Of a stretch of DNA of 64,000 bases, positions 8,428 through 18,145 are shown piece after piece. The translations under genes were made by a program, and so were the position numbers. Source of the stretch: Chryseobacterium culicis (GTDB taxonomy: Bacteria > Bacteroidota > Bacteroidia > Flavobacteriales > Weeksellaceae); assembly GCF_900108365.1 (NCBI RefSeq), contig NZ_FNWQ01000007.1:182997-246996 (forward strand), given 5' to 3'. Under the pieces are notes generated by a model. It saw only the letters and a program-made list of their open reading frames with translations. It did no database searches and was not told where the DNA came from. The stretch's first letter is position 1. Each line of letters begins with the position of its first letter.

Positions 8428-9897
8428 CTAAAGATCCAGTGCAGGTTCCAGAATTTTTTCCATTCTCTTTTTCACCATATCTACAGATCCCGAATAGTTA
8501 TTCACCATTAAGGAGAATACTAATGTTTTTCCGGAATTTGTTTTCAGGTAACCTGCTAATGTTTTTACTTTATTTAAAGTTCCTGTTTTCGCAAAAACCT
8601 GTCCGTTCCCCTCTCCGATGAACATTCTTTTCAACGTTCCGGATTGTCCTCCAATGGGAAGAGAAGTCAGATAAGATCTGTAATATTTCTGATCCATCAG
8701 AGAAGTAAGAAATTTTGCTTGAGAAATAGGAGTTACATTATTGCTTCTTGAAAGACCGCTTCCATCCATATAATTAAGACCATTCATATCAAAACCTGCC
8801 TCTCTTAAGTGATTGGTCACCACTATTCTTCCGGATTCTGAAGTCTGATCTCCCATTTTCTGATACCCTACTGTTCTTAATAAAGCTTCTGCCAATGAGT
8901 TATCACTATGTTGGTTCGTGTAGTATATAATATCACCTAAAGTCGGAGATTTATAAGCAGCCAGCATTTTTCTGCTTTCCGGCGCTGAATCTGTCATTTT
9001 CGGAGTTACTTTTCCTGTAACAGGAATTCCGCTTTTTACGAGAGTCGTTCTGAATGAGTTGGCAAGATATGCCGGAGCATCAGGCAGCCTGGTTGTTAAA
9101 GCTCCGTTTCCTTCGTATTTATCAGCATATACCATTTGATGATTGTATGGAGAAACATAGAAAAATTTTCTATCAGTAGAGAAACTTCCTTTTTTAACAA
9201 TCAGTTTTTCGTTGGCCGGGTTAATATCTTGAGTGCTTCCTGCAGGCAGATAATAATTATTATTTTCCAACCATACAACATTTTCCGGAAGCACTGAAAT
9301 ATTGCCTTTGAAAAGCGCTGTCTGAATGATAATATCACCGTTTACCTTTTTGATTCCCTCTCTTGAAACTCCGCCTGCGAAATCTGAAATAATATCTCTG
9401 TACGATGAAGCACCAGCTTTATTGGTTCCCAAAGACGGGTCTCCGCTTCCTATTACATAAAGATTTCCATTTAAAACTCCATTCTCATCAATAGTCCCTG
9501 AATACTCCAGCTGAGTCATCCAACGGTAGTTTTCCCCTAAAAGGTTCAATGCTGTTTCCGTTGTCAGGAGCTTTGTAGTGGAAGCTGGTACTAAAGGAGT
9601 GTTTTCATTGTACGAAGAGATTACCTTCTTCGTTTTCGGATCGTACACTACGAATCCCCAGTTTGCATTTTTCAGCACAGGATCCGCCATCATTGTGTTT
9701 ACGTTTATGTCCACCAGTTCTTTTGCTGACAAAACAGTTTTCTCCACCATCGTACTAACGGGTGAAGGCAGGTTTAAGCTGCTTTTCTGACTGTCATAAT
9801 TCTGAGAATAAAGAACGGTAGAAACGGTAGATTGAGCCAGGAAAAAACCAGAAGCCAACACCGCCGCACTTGAAAAATATTTTCTGAAATTTACCAT
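8428..9897 (-). CDS. dacB: D-alanyl-D-alanine carboxypeptidase/endopeptidase (PBP4 type, S13)
   Basis: A 489-aa low-molecular-weight penicillin-binding protein. All three active-site boxes are present: S106-T-T-K109 (in PASTTKLLTTE), S331-D-N333 (in QHSDNSLAEALL), and K437-T-G439 (in FAKTGTL). The long insertion between the first two boxes is typical of family S13. An N-terminal hydrophobic signal (about 1-22, ending FFLAQ) exports it to the periplasm, where it trims or cleaves peptidoglycan cross-links. It is monocistronic, with a -7 box at 9986-9993 and a terminator downstream. Confidence 0.92.
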   Translation of the reverse strand: MVNFRKYFSSAAVLASGFFLAQSTVSTVLYSQNYDSQKSSLNLPSPVSTMVEKTVLSAKELVDINVNTMMADPVLKNANWGFVVYDPKTKKVISSYNENTPLVPASTTKLLTTETALNLLGENYRWMTQLEYSGTIDENGVLNGNLYVIGSGDPSLGTNKAGASSYRDIISDFAGGVSREGIKKVNGDIIIQTALFKGNISVLPENVVWLENNNYYLPAGSTQDINPANEKLIVKKGSFSTDRKFFYVSPYNHQMVYADKYEGNGALTTRLPDAPAYLANSFRTTLVKSGIPVTGKVTPKMTDSAPESRKMLAAYKSPTLGDIIYYTNQHSDNSLAEALLRTVGYQKMGDQTSESGRIVVTNHLREAGFDMNGLNYMDGSGLSRSNNVTPISQAKFLTSLMDQKYYRSYLTSLPIGGQSGTLKRMFIGEGNGQVFAKTGTLNKVKTLAGYLKTNSGKTLVFSLMVNNYSGSVDMVKKRMEKILEPALDL

Positions 9898-9985
9898 CTA
9901 TCTTCTTTTAGTTCTATAGCTTTGACTGTTCAAAAAATGATAGGTTAAATCATTCAATTCAAAAGTCAAACACTTAATCAACGTC

Positions 9986-9993
9986 CAAAAGTA
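9986..9993 (-). promoter_or_regulatory. Possible -7 box upstream of dacB
   Basis: Reads TACTTTTG on the minus strand (TAnnTTTG), about 90 bp before the dacB start, implying a leader of roughly 80 bases. Confidence 0.4.
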
Positions 9994-10058
9994 GAAATTA
10001 TTGTTATACAACGAGCTACAAGCGTCTTATAAAAGAGTGTAAAGTTTGTTAAAAATTG

Positions 10059-12506
10059 TTAAAAATCCACAAAAATATCTTTTTTAATGCTTTGATATGC
10101 AGTGATTTCATCAAATTCTTTTAAACTTATCAAAACCAGACTTTTGAATTTCTCATAGTTTTTTCCCCGGGGAAGCTTCAGCATAATCTGAAACTGATAG
10201 AGATTATTCAGCCTTGCAATCTGCGCTCTTTCCGGACCTAAAATACAGTCCTCCGGAAGATATTTTCTGAGGATAGAACCTAAAAACTGAGAAGCACGGT
10301 CTACCTTATCTTCTTTTCTGTGCTTCATTTCAATCATAATAAGCTTGGTAAAAGGCGGATAGTGGAATTTCTGACGTTCTGTAAGGATGTATTTATAGAT
10401 TTTTGCAGGGTTATTCATTTTGATCAGCTGAAATACAGAATGCTCAGGATTATAGGTCTGAATCAGGATTTTTCCTTTTCCGGAAACTCTTCCCGCTCTT
10501 CCGGAAACCTGCGTGATCAGTTGATAAGCTCTTTCTTCTGCTCTGAAATCCTGTACATATAATAAGGAATCAGCTTTAGGAATGGTGACCAGTTCGATAT
10601 GGTCAAAATCAAGTCCTTTGGAAATCATTTGTGTTCCCACAATAATATCGGTTTCTCCGTCCTCAATTTTTTCATACAGTTTTTCGTAGGCAAATTTCTT
10701 ACGCATAGAGTCTACATCCATTCTGTCCACCTCATTCTCAGGAAACAGTTTGGAAATTTCCTCGTGAATCTGCTCTACACCTACTCCTCTTTCGTTCAGC
10801 TTTTCAGAATTACATTTAGGACAGGTTCTTGGTTTGGAAGCTCTTTGTCCGCAATAATGGCACTTCATTTCATTGGCTGCCTTATGATAGGTCATTACCA
10901 CATCGCAATTGGAACAGTAATTAACATAACCACAGCTTTCGCACTCAATTACATTGGCATAACCACGGCGGTTGTGCAGAACAATGGCCTGATTTTTTTC
11001 ATCCACCGTTTTCTTGATTTCCTCAATCATTTTCAAAGAGAAATTACCTGAAACCTTTTTAGATTCCTGGGCTTCTTTAAAATTGATGAGCTCATATTCC
11101 GGAAGATTCACATTCCCGAATCTTTCATTCAGGAAAACGTATCTCATTTTATCTTTCCGCGCTCTGTAATAGCTTTCCACAGAAGGAGTTGCTGATCCTA
11201 AAATTACACCGGCATTGTAAAACCCGCCCAGAACCAATGATGCGTCTTTAGCATTGAAATAAGGAGAAACTTCTCTTGGTCTGTATGCTGAATCATGCTC
11301 CTCATCTACCACAATAAGTCCCAGATTCTGATAGGGTAAGAATAAAGCATTACGGGTTCCAACCAGAATACGGATATCATTCTGCCTTATTCTTCTCCAT
11401 ACTTCTACCCGTTCAAAATCTGTCAGTTTCTGATGATAGAAGCCGAGCTGTCTGCCGTATTTCTTTTCTAATCTTTGGGTAATCTGCTTCGTCAGAGAAA
11501 TTTCCGGCAGTAAAAAGAGAACATTTTTTCCGTCTCTGATGCATTCTTCAATTTTTTCTAAATAAATATGGGTTTTTCCTGATGAAGTAACCCCGTGAAG
11601 CAGGACATTTTTCCCTTCTTCAAATGCTTCATCAATCTCAGATTTGGCCAGTTTCTGCTGTTCAGACAGTTCTTCGAGTTCCTCAATTTCTCCTTCATAG
11701 CCTTCAATTCTGTCTTTTTGCATATAATATTCCTCTATAAGACCTTTGTCTGCCAAAGGTTTCAAGTGGGAGCTTCCGAAGTACCCGTCTTCAAACAGTT
11801 CCGATTTCTTAACAGGAATATCAGGATTTTCTGTCTGCTTTTCCAGAATAAGAAGGAACAGATCTTTTTGTTTCTGGGCCCTGTTCAGTTTTAAAAGGAT
11901 ATCCGTAAGGTTCTGATTAGCCAGAACGTCATCATTAATTCTTACATACGCTACTTCTTTTGCTCTGTATTTCTCGGCAATTTTCTCATCAATTTCAATG
12001 TACTGAAGGTCAATCAATGAATTGATGGTTTTGATAATATCTTTTTTAGGAATAAAAGCTTCGATATCCGTCAGATTGATGAGCTGGCGGACCTCCAGTG
12101 CCTGAATCAGGTACATTTCGTTGACATCCAGATTTTCAAAATTAACAACAGCACCCGGTTTTAATTTTAAATAGGTTTCACTTTCCAGCTTTAATGAGGA
12201 AGGAAATGAAAATCTATAAATTTCTCCCAGGCTGCACATGTAATACCCGGAGAGCCAGTTCCAGAAATTGATCTGCTCTTCAGGCATGATCGGCTGATCA
12301 TCCAGCATGCTGATCACTTCTTTTGCCACAAAGTTTTCCGGCGCATTGTTATGAAGTTCAAATACAATTCCCGTATAGATTTTTTTTCCGCCAAAGGGTA
12401 CCAGAACGCGCATACCAATTTGGATTTCAGGTATCATTTCTTCAGGAACTTTATAAGTAAAAGATCCTTTGAGATTCAGGGGTAAAACAATTTGAGCGTA
12501 CTGCAA
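10059..12506 (-). CDS. priA: Primosomal replication helicase PriA (primosomal protein N')
   Basis: An 815-aa superfamily 2 3'-5' DNA helicase that restarts stalled forks. Domains in order are an N-terminal 3'-DNA-binding domain (about 1-105), a winged-helix region, helicase lobe 1 with Walker A GVTSSGKT (305-312) and a DEEH box, a zinc-binding insertion with paired cysteines (CESCGY, CSNCD, CHYCG, CPKC), and lobe 2 with VSGRAGR. The only upstream start in frame is a TTG (12504-12506) that gives the family-typical MQYAQIVLPLNLKG; no ATG gives that N-terminus. It looks monocistronic. Confidence 0.94.
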   Translation of the reverse strand: MQYAQIVLPLNLKGSFTYKVPEEMIPEIQIGMRVLVPFGGKKIYTGIVFELHNNAPENFVAKEVISMLDDQPIMPEEQINFWNWLSGYYMCSLGEIYRFSFPSSLKLESETYLKLKPGAVVNFENLDVNEMYLIQALEVRQLINLTDIEAFIPKKDIIKTINSLIDLQYIEIDEKIAEKYRAKEVAYVRINDDVLANQNLTDILLKLNRAQKQKDLFLLILEKQTENPDIPVKKSELFEDGYFGSSHLKPLADKGLIEEYYMQKDRIEGYEGEIEELEELSEQQKLAKSEIDEAFEEGKNVLLHGVTSSGKTHIYLEKIEECIRDGKNVLFLLPEISLTKQITQRLEKKYGRQLGFYHQKLTDFERVEVWRRIRQNDIRILVGTRNALFLPYQNLGLIVVDEEHDSAYRPREVSPYFNAKDASLVLGGFYNAGVILGSATPSVESYYRARKDKMRYVFLNERFGNVNLPEYELINFKEAQESKKVSGNFSLKMIEEIKKTVDEKNQAIVLHNRRGYANVIECESCGYVNYCSNCDVVMTYHKAANEMKCHYCGQRASKPRTCPKCNSEKLNERGVGVEQIHEEISKLFPENEVDRMDVDSMRKKFAYEKLYEKIEDGETDIIVGTQMISKGLDFDHIELVTIPKADSLLYVQDFRAEERAYQLITQVSGRAGRVSGKGKILIQTYNPEHSVFQLIKMNNPAKIYKYILTERQKFHYPPFTKLIMIEMKHRKEDKVDRASQFLGSILRKYLPEDCILGPERAQIARLNNLYQFQIMLKLPRGKNYEKFKSLVLISLKEFDEITAYQSIKKDIFVDF

Positions 12507-12783
12507 GGGAAATATTTAAAGTGTAAAATTAGATTTTTCCGGAGAAAACTGCAACTTTGTGGAGATTGTTTCAAGGTTCTTTAACAGACCATGAAATCCA
12601 ATGAGCAAAAAATATTCAATAGAAATGGACTTTAATCCGTTTGACAGAGGTAAAATTTTAACAGGCTTAGCCAAAACCTGAACTAAACGCAATGTCTGCA
12701 AAAGATTAAAAGCACGTTTAATTCGTTCGTAAGGGCGCTCCACTCAGCAAAGAATATCCCTATTACTAAACGATGACTTATCT
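12507..12783. other. Intergenic stretch between priA and the AEC permease, no convincing gene
   Basis: A 75-codon GTG-start frame (12516-12743, minus) is open here but has no family resemblance, no ribosome site and a composition like read-through of non-coding DNA. The text around 12640-12660 and 12590-12620 resembles dispersed intergenic repeat DNA I associate with this genus, but that is memory, not a search. Confidence 0.35.
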
Positions 12784-13692
12784 TTAAAAAAGAAGTTCTG
12801 TCATCTCATACCAGAACGCAGAGGTAAAAAATCCGACGAGAATGCTGACTCCAATGATCAGATTGGTGAGTTTTGTATTCAGCCTGAACTGTTCTGCAAT
12901 AATACTTGAGGTAACCAGTGTTGGCATTGCTGCTTCAAATACCGTAATTTTTGCCACATTTCCTTTTATTCCGAATAATAAAGCCATTCCCAGAACAATG
13001 GCGGGTGCCAGAATTAATTTGTAAAGCATCGACATCGACATCTGGGGAATCAGTTTTTTCCATCCGTTGAACTTCAGCTGCAATCCTACTGAAAATAAAG
13101 CCAACGGGCTTACTGTAGCCGCCAGTTTATCAAAAAATGGTTCTGCAACAGTAAAATCTATGAACTGTGACAATACTAAAGCGGAGATACATCCTATTAA
13201 CGGAGGAAATGTGACAAGTCTTTTTAAAATGAATAGTGCACTTACCTTTCCAGATTTGCTTCCTCCTTTTACTGCGGCAATAATTCCGAGTGTGGAGAGG
13301 GCAAAAAACATGGTCTGATCACAGATAATGGCAATACTCAGCAGTCCTTCACCATAAAAGGCACTGATTAAAGGAAATCCTATGAATGAAGTATTACTGT
13401 AACCGCTTGCTAATTCTAAAGTACTTCTGGAACGCCTGGAATATCCTCTGCTCTTGCTGTAGAGCATCATAAAGAAGAAACAGAACACAGAAATTAAGAA
13501 CGTAGCTGCAATCGGGAACAGCATCTCTGTTGTCCATTTTACTTTGGGCAGATATTTAAACGAAACTGCCGGAAGAGCAAGATAAAGAATCCAGGTGTTG
13601 ATACCTTTATGGGCATCGGGGTGGATAGATTTTGTTGCTTTGAATACCATTCCTGCAATGATACACACTGCAATCAGAACAAAATTTACCAT
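12784..13692 (-). CDS. AEC family transporter (auxin efflux carrier-like permease)
   Basis: A 302-aa permease with about ten membrane helices in two five-helix halves, typical of the AEC/membrane transport protein family. I start at the ATG at 13692 (MVNFVLIAVCIIAG); a TTG three codons upstream is less likely. The motif LYLALPAVSF in helix 2 and the ELASGYSNTSFIGFPL signature (Asn and Pro in a helix break) are family features. Bacterial members export organic acids or related anions; the substrate is unknown here. A -7 box (13713-13720) lies just upstream. Confidence 0.85.
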   Translation of the reverse strand: MVNFVLIAVCIIAGMVFKATKSIHPDAHKGINTWILYLALPAVSFKYLPKVKWTTEMLFPIAATFLISVFCFFFMMLYSKSRGYSRRSRSTLELASGYSNTSFIGFPLISAFYGEGLLSIAIICDQTMFFALSTLGIIAAVKGGSKSGKVSALFILKRLVTFPPLIGCISALVLSQFIDFTVAEPFFDKLAATVSPLALFSVGLQLKFNGWKKLIPQMSMSMLYKLILAPAIVLGMALLFGIKGNVAKITVFEAAMPTLVTSSIIAEQFRLNTKLTNLIIGVSILVGFFTSAFWYEMTELLF

Positions 13693-13712
13693 AATTATCA
13701 AGAAATATAGTG

Positions 13713-13720
13713 CAAATTTA
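13713..13720 (-). promoter_or_regulatory. -7 box of the AEC permease promoter
   Basis: Reads TAAATTTG on the minus strand, 20 bp before the ATG at 13692. This supports the later of the two possible starts. Confidence 0.5.
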
Positions 13721-13842
13721 CGGCTGATTTTTGAGTTGGACGGGTAAAAATCATATTTTTTTCTGTAGAATTTCTTACGCGGGATAAGAAACTTAAACCT
13801 TACAGGTCCGGAGAGCTTATTAGATTCAGAGAACTTTTATAT

Positions 13843-16311
13843 TTAATTTTTCATCACATCCCAAAGGCTTATGACCTCCATTTTTTCCAAAGGTTTTGAA
13901 AGTACGATTCTTTTCGAAGTTCCCGGTAAAAGATCAAAGAAATTATCACTGAAATGAGCGTCTCCAACCAGGTAGATATCTTTTGCCAAAACATCTGTGG
14001 ATATTTCAATTTCTGAAGGCGAAATTTTTCGGACTGTAATTTCGGGTTTTGAAAGCTTCAAATCTTTCGGTTTATTAAAAAAGAACAGCTTTTCAAATTT
14101 TGCATCTATTTCAGCACTGATTTTTAAGACAGCTCCGGAGAGATCAAACTTAGCAAATTCTGATGTACTGATGCTTTTTATCTTCTTGCTGACATCGGCA
14201 TTGATAAGAACTGGCTGACTGGTTCTCCAAAGTGTTTTCCCCTTAAAATCAATCAATTCGAAATTTACGTCTGCCTTCAGTTCTTTCAACAGATCACTTA
14301 TGAGATAAACATCATAACTTTTATCGGTGTCGGCTACTGACACCAACACGGGTTCGAAGCTTCTTTTCGCCTGATAATGAAAGGCTTTCCAGTTTCCTAA
14401 ATAATCTATGGAAGACCATGAAACTACCGGCCAGCAGTCGTTAAGCTGCCAGTACAGGGTTCCCATATTATAGGGTTTTGCACGGCGGTGAGCTTCAATG
14501 GCGATCTGCATTCCTCTTGCCTGCAATAGTTGTGAAACGTAATTGTATTGTACAAAATCGGTCGGGATTTTATAATCGCGTTTCAGGTATTCATTAATGA
14601 TATCCCAGCCCCGGGCATGCTTCTCATGGGCTTTGATGGTTGGATTCTGAAGGTTTAAATCCGGTGTTCCGGAAAACATGGACTTTGTGGTTTCAAGAGT
14701 GGGTGTTCCCTGAAATCCGTATTCAGACATGAAACGTCCTACTTTTTCGTTATACATTTCAAAGGGTTGTTCTCCCCACCAGACTCCCCAATAATGGGAA
14801 TCTCCTTCTGTAAGGCTTTCTTTATGCCCCCAACCGATGGATGGAGAGCTTGGCCAGTATATATTTTTATCAGATCTTAGATTTTCTGCCAATGCATTGG
14901 GAATCACTTCATGGAAAAGCTTTTTATAGTCTTTCCAAACCTGTAAGGAGTCGTTTTTTGAATAGTTGAACTGCTTCTGATATCCCCAGTTGACAATAGC
15001 CTCATCTATTTCATTATTTCCGCACCAAAGTGCAATTGACGGATGATTCTGAAGTCTGCTGACCTGATCTTTTACTTCTTCTTTTACATTGTTTAAAAAA
15101 GCTTCGTCTGTCGGATAAAAGCTTCCTGCGAACATAAAATCCTGCCAGACCAGGATTCCGTTTTCATCACAGGCTTTGTAAAATTCGTCATCTTCATAAA
15201 TTCCTCCTCCCCAGATGCGGATCATATTCATATTGGCATCTTTGGTATCTTTGATCAGTTTCCGGTATTTTTCTTTGGTCATTCTGGGTGAAAAGCTGTC
15301 TCCCGGAATCCAGTTGGTTCCTTTGATGTACAATGGCTTTCCGTTTACTTTAAAATAAAATGATTTTCCTTTTGCGTCTTTTTCCTGTATCAGTTCTACC
15401 GTTCTCAATCCAATTCTGATATTTTTACGGTCAATATTTTTATCATTTTTTAAAAGTTGTACTTCAAAATCATAGAGGTTTGCTTCCCCGCGTCCATTAG
15501 GCTGCCAGAGCTTCATTCCACGTGTTTCATAAGGAACCGAAATGGTATTGGTTCCTTTTTGTAAAGCTATCTTTTGATGGATTTTATTGAGTTCTAAGCT
15601 GTAGTCTCCTGAGTTTTGTGCATAAATTTCCACATCGAAATGTAAATCATTTTCACCTTTATCGGACCTTTTCTGAATATCTTTAACCGAAATGATTTTA
15701 GCATTATTCCAGAATTCCAGCCGAACATCTTTCCAGATTCCAGCTGTGACCAATCTTGGTCCCCAATCCCATCCAAACTGATATTGTGCTTTTCTCACAA
15801 AGCTTCTGGGTGATTCCGGCATGGTGAACGGAACTTTTTTCGCTAATTCCTTTCCGGTATTGACAGCAGATGTAAACTTGACCTGAACTGTATTCTTCCC
15901 TGCTTTCAAATATTGTTTCACCGGAATTGTCCATTTCCGGAACATATTGTCGGTTTTCTTTAATAGTTTTCCATTAAGATAAATTTCCGAAAATGTATCC
16001 AATCCATTAAAAACAAGATCAATATTGTCATTCTTCAATTCTTCGGAAGAAACCGTAAATGCAGTCTGATAGTCCCAGTTTTCGTTTTCTATCCACTGTA
16101 CTTTTTTTTCATTTTCATCTTTGTATGGATCGGGAATAATCCTGTTATTCATTAAATCCAGATGAACGGTTCCCGGAACTTTCGCAGGAAGCCAGTTTTG
16201 GTCTTTTGAATTTTTGAACTGCCAGTTCTCTGAGGACAGGTTCCTTTGCGAAAACTGGGCAGATAGAATATTCTGTATGAAAAGAAAAGCAAAAAGGATA
16301 GGTCTATTCAT
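13843..16311 (-). CDS. Secreted beta-mannosidase (GH2)
   Basis: An 822-aa GH2 enzyme with a signal peptide (MNRPILFAFLFIQNILSAQ; the ATG at 16311 is preferred to a TTG one codon upstream). Domains are an N-terminal sugar-binding jelly roll (about 25-200), an Ig-like domain, a TIM barrel with acid/base E434 in WCGNNEID and nucleophile E530 in FMSEYGFQG, then Ig-like C-terminal domains. The family releases non-reducing beta-mannose from oligosaccharides such as the Man-beta1,4-GlcNAc core of N-glycans. No T9SS domain, so periplasmic action is likely. It shares the region with GH20 and glycosylasparaginase genes. Confidence 0.92.
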   Translation of the reverse strand: MNRPILFAFLFIQNILSAQFSQRNLSSENWQFKNSKDQNWLPAKVPGTVHLDLMNNRIIPDPYKDENEKKVQWIENENWDYQTAFTVSSEELKNDNIDLVFNGLDTFSEIYLNGKLLKKTDNMFRKWTIPVKQYLKAGKNTVQVKFTSAVNTGKELAKKVPFTMPESPRSFVRKAQYQFGWDWGPRLVTAGIWKDVRLEFWNNAKIISVKDIQKRSDKGENDLHFDVEIYAQNSGDYSLELNKIHQKIALQKGTNTISVPYETRGMKLWQPNGRGEANLYDFEVQLLKNDKNIDRKNIRIGLRTVELIQEKDAKGKSFYFKVNGKPLYIKGTNWIPGDSFSPRMTKEKYRKLIKDTKDANMNMIRIWGGGIYEDDEFYKACDENGILVWQDFMFAGSFYPTDEAFLNNVKEEVKDQVSRLQNHPSIALWCGNNEIDEAIVNWGYQKQFNYSKNDSLQVWKDYKKLFHEVIPNALAENLRSDKNIYWPSSPSIGWGHKESLTEGDSHYWGVWWGEQPFEMYNEKVGRFMSEYGFQGTPTLETTKSMFSGTPDLNLQNPTIKAHEKHARGWDIINEYLKRDYKIPTDFVQYNYVSQLLQARGMQIAIEAHRRAKPYNMGTLYWQLNDCWPVVSWSSIDYLGNWKAFHYQAKRSFEPVLVSVADTDKSYDVYLISDLLKELKADVNFELIDFKGKTLWRTSQPVLINADVSKKIKSISTSEFAKFDLSGAVLKISAEIDAKFEKLFFFNKPKDLKLSKPEITVRKISPSEIEISTDVLAKDIYLVGDAHFSDNFFDLLPGTSKRIVLSKPLEKMEVISLWDVMKN

Positions 16312-16739
16312 CAATAATTTTGTTTACAATTCTATGGATTCCATATTTAATAAGTTCATTATTAAAGCTAGTTGTTGCTTAATATTCAGCCCCAACATCT
16401 TTAATTCATAAGCTAAAGCTGTTTTATATGTATTTTCTAAAGACCAACTCCTAGGTTTTTATGTACTTCTATAGCTGCTCCTATTATTTTGTAGGATAAT
16501 TCGTTTTCGGTCATTCATTTGTGTGTTTTTATTTTTATTGTGTAGTTTTTAAACGCAAAGTTTCGAATCTGGCCTAATACTATTTTGAGGAAGCGAAGAT
16601 GGAATCGATTTTCAATCAATTGGATTAAGCTGGCTGGTTTTTATGCTTGAACTTAATCAGCGGCACAGTCGCAACGCTTTGCTTCCTCAAAATACAATAC
16701 AGTTTGTTTTTTAAACTTTGCGTTTAAATATCTTTCATC
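16312..16739. repeat. 428-bp intergenic region holding a nested inverted repeat
   Basis: No gene is visible. Two pairs of perfect arms nest: outer arms of 16 bp (16548-16563 and 16713-16728) and inner arms of 14 bp (16581-16594 and 16681-16694), separated by similar spacers (17 and 18 bp). The whole 181-bp element could fold into one long interrupted hairpin. It resembles a small palindromic mobile or REP-like element. The rest (16312-16547) shows nothing I can name beyond the upstream region of the beta-mannosidase gene. Confidence 0.7.
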
Positions 16740-17402
16740 TTATTTACTCTTCAAGGCAGCCACTTCATCAGGATTGGCAAAAGCTCCGCCATCCGTAATG
16801 GCCGAAGAGTGAAAATAACCTGCATTGGTAACCGCTCTTATTTCCTCAATATTGGATGAGCGAAGTCCACCTCCAACAAGGATTTCTATCCTTCCATCTG
16901 AAAGTTCGACCAGTTTTTTAAGATTTTCTTTTCCTTCAGATACATTGGGTTTCTGTCCGGAAGTAAGGATGGTTGTAAAGCCACATTCAATTACTTTCTC
17001 TAAAGAATCCTCCAGACTTGCGGCGCGGTCAAATGCGCGGTGGAAAGTACAGGGGAGCGGCGCTGCCAGCTGGATTAAAGCTTTATTCTGATCTACATTA
17101 ACCTCATCATTTTCATCCAGAATACCGAATACAAATCCATCTGCCTTTAAAGATTTTAAATGAACAAGATCCTTTTTCATCTGCTCAAATTCTGAATCTG
17201 TGTAAGTGAAATCTCCTCCTCTGGGACGGATCATCACAAAAATCGGGATTGTCATTTTTTCACGAAGGTTCTTCAATGTTTCAAAACCCGGAGTGGTTCC
17301 GCCTTCACTGAGGCCATCACATAACTCTATTCTGTCTGCACCATTTCCGAAAGCAATCATTGCTGATTCAGGATTAAAGCATGCTATTTCTATCTTTGAC
17401 AT
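16740..17402 (-). CDS. cutC: CutC family protein (copper homeostasis)
   Basis: A 220-aa TIM-barrel protein, close to the usual CutC length (about 240). Family signatures are the N-terminal EIACFNPESAMIAFGNGADRIELCDGLSEGG pattern (described by its GADRIELC core), IFVMIRPRGGDF, CTFHRAFD and ILVGGGLR. CutC has been linked to copper tolerance, but its biochemical role is unclear. It follows the lipoprotein gene by 20 bp on the same strand and may be cotranscribed. Confidence 0.88.
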   Translation of the reverse strand: MSKIEIACFNPESAMIAFGNGADRIELCDGLSEGGTTPGFETLKNLREKMTIPIFVMIRPRGGDFTYTDSEFEQMKKDLVHLKSLKADGFVFGILDENDEVNVDQNKALIQLAAPLPCTFHRAFDRAASLEDSLEKVIECGFTTILTSGQKPNVSEGKENLKKLVELSDGRIEILVGGGLRSSNIEEIRAVTNAGYFHSSAITDGGAFANPDEVAALKSK

Positions 17403-17422
17403 TGTATTATCTCTATTTAAAT

Positions 17423-17977
17423 TTACTTTGGTTCATCCTGAAGTACATCTGCAATCAGAAATGAGCCGTTTTCTTTTACTACTTTTATGACTGATGGGTA
17501 ATGAGCTTTAAAGCCATCATCTCTGAGCACAACATTGAATACATATTCATCTTTAGAAGTTGATTTCAAATTACAGCTTTCCACTTCAATATTGATCCAA
17601 TCCTGTGCAGGGATAAGAAATCCGATCCCAATACCTGCTTTACGGGGATCAAACTTAGACTTCCATTTATCCTGAAATTCTTTTTCCGTAAGACTTCCGT
17701 CAACATCCAGATCAACATTCGCAGCATCCGTTTTGTACTCAAAATAATCTTCCGTTGTAATTTTCTGCAAATTCTTTTCTCCGTTTCCAATATCGTCTTT
17801 AAAATAATCTACAATACTTTTTTCTAACCACTTTTTCGCCTCTTCTGCTTCATTGGACTGATTATTCTGAACCATTTTCTTTTCTGTTGGATGTGGTTCT
17901 ACGACTGTTTTACTCTCCTTCTTTTCTTCCTTACAGGCGATCATCATAAATAAGGAAGCAATGACTGTTCTTTTCAT
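17423..17977 (-). CDS. Hypothetical lipoprotein
   Basis: A 184-aa protein with a short lipoprotein signal (MKRTVIASLFMMIAC; Cys15 is the likely lipidated residue). A charged linker (16-45) precedes a globular part of about 130 residues. I cannot assign a function. The fold may belong to the group of small exported proteins with a DUF3828-like pattern, but this is weak. cutC follows 20 bp downstream. An inverted repeat TTGGCTAAAGCCAA lies directly upstream (17987-18000) and could be regulatory or a repeat remnant. Confidence 0.6.
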   Translation of the reverse strand: MKRTVIASLFMMIACKEEKKESKTVVEPHPTEKKMVQNNQSNEAEEAKKWLEKSIVDYFKDDIGNGEKNLQKITTEDYFEYKTDAANVDLDVDGSLTEKEFQDKWKSKFDPRKAGIGIGFLIPAQDWINIEVESCNLKSTSKDEYVFNVVLRDDGFKAHYPSVIKVVKENGSFLIADVLQDEPK

Positions 17978-18145
17978 ATTTTATGTTTTGGCTAAAGCCA
18001 ATAGGTGTATTGATTTGTTATTTTCTTGTTGGAATAACGCAAAGACGCGAAGATTTTTCCTATAGTATTTATTTTAGGTCGCAAGGATTTTATCTCCGAT
18101 AAAATTCATCCATAACTCCGGCAATTGATTGTTTTTATTATTCAA

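Noticed and set aside
12516..12743. 75-codon open frame on the minus strand between priA and the AEC gene
   Set aside because: GTG start, no family resemblance, no regulatory signals, and text like intergenic repeat DNA. Listed only as a non-coding stretch.
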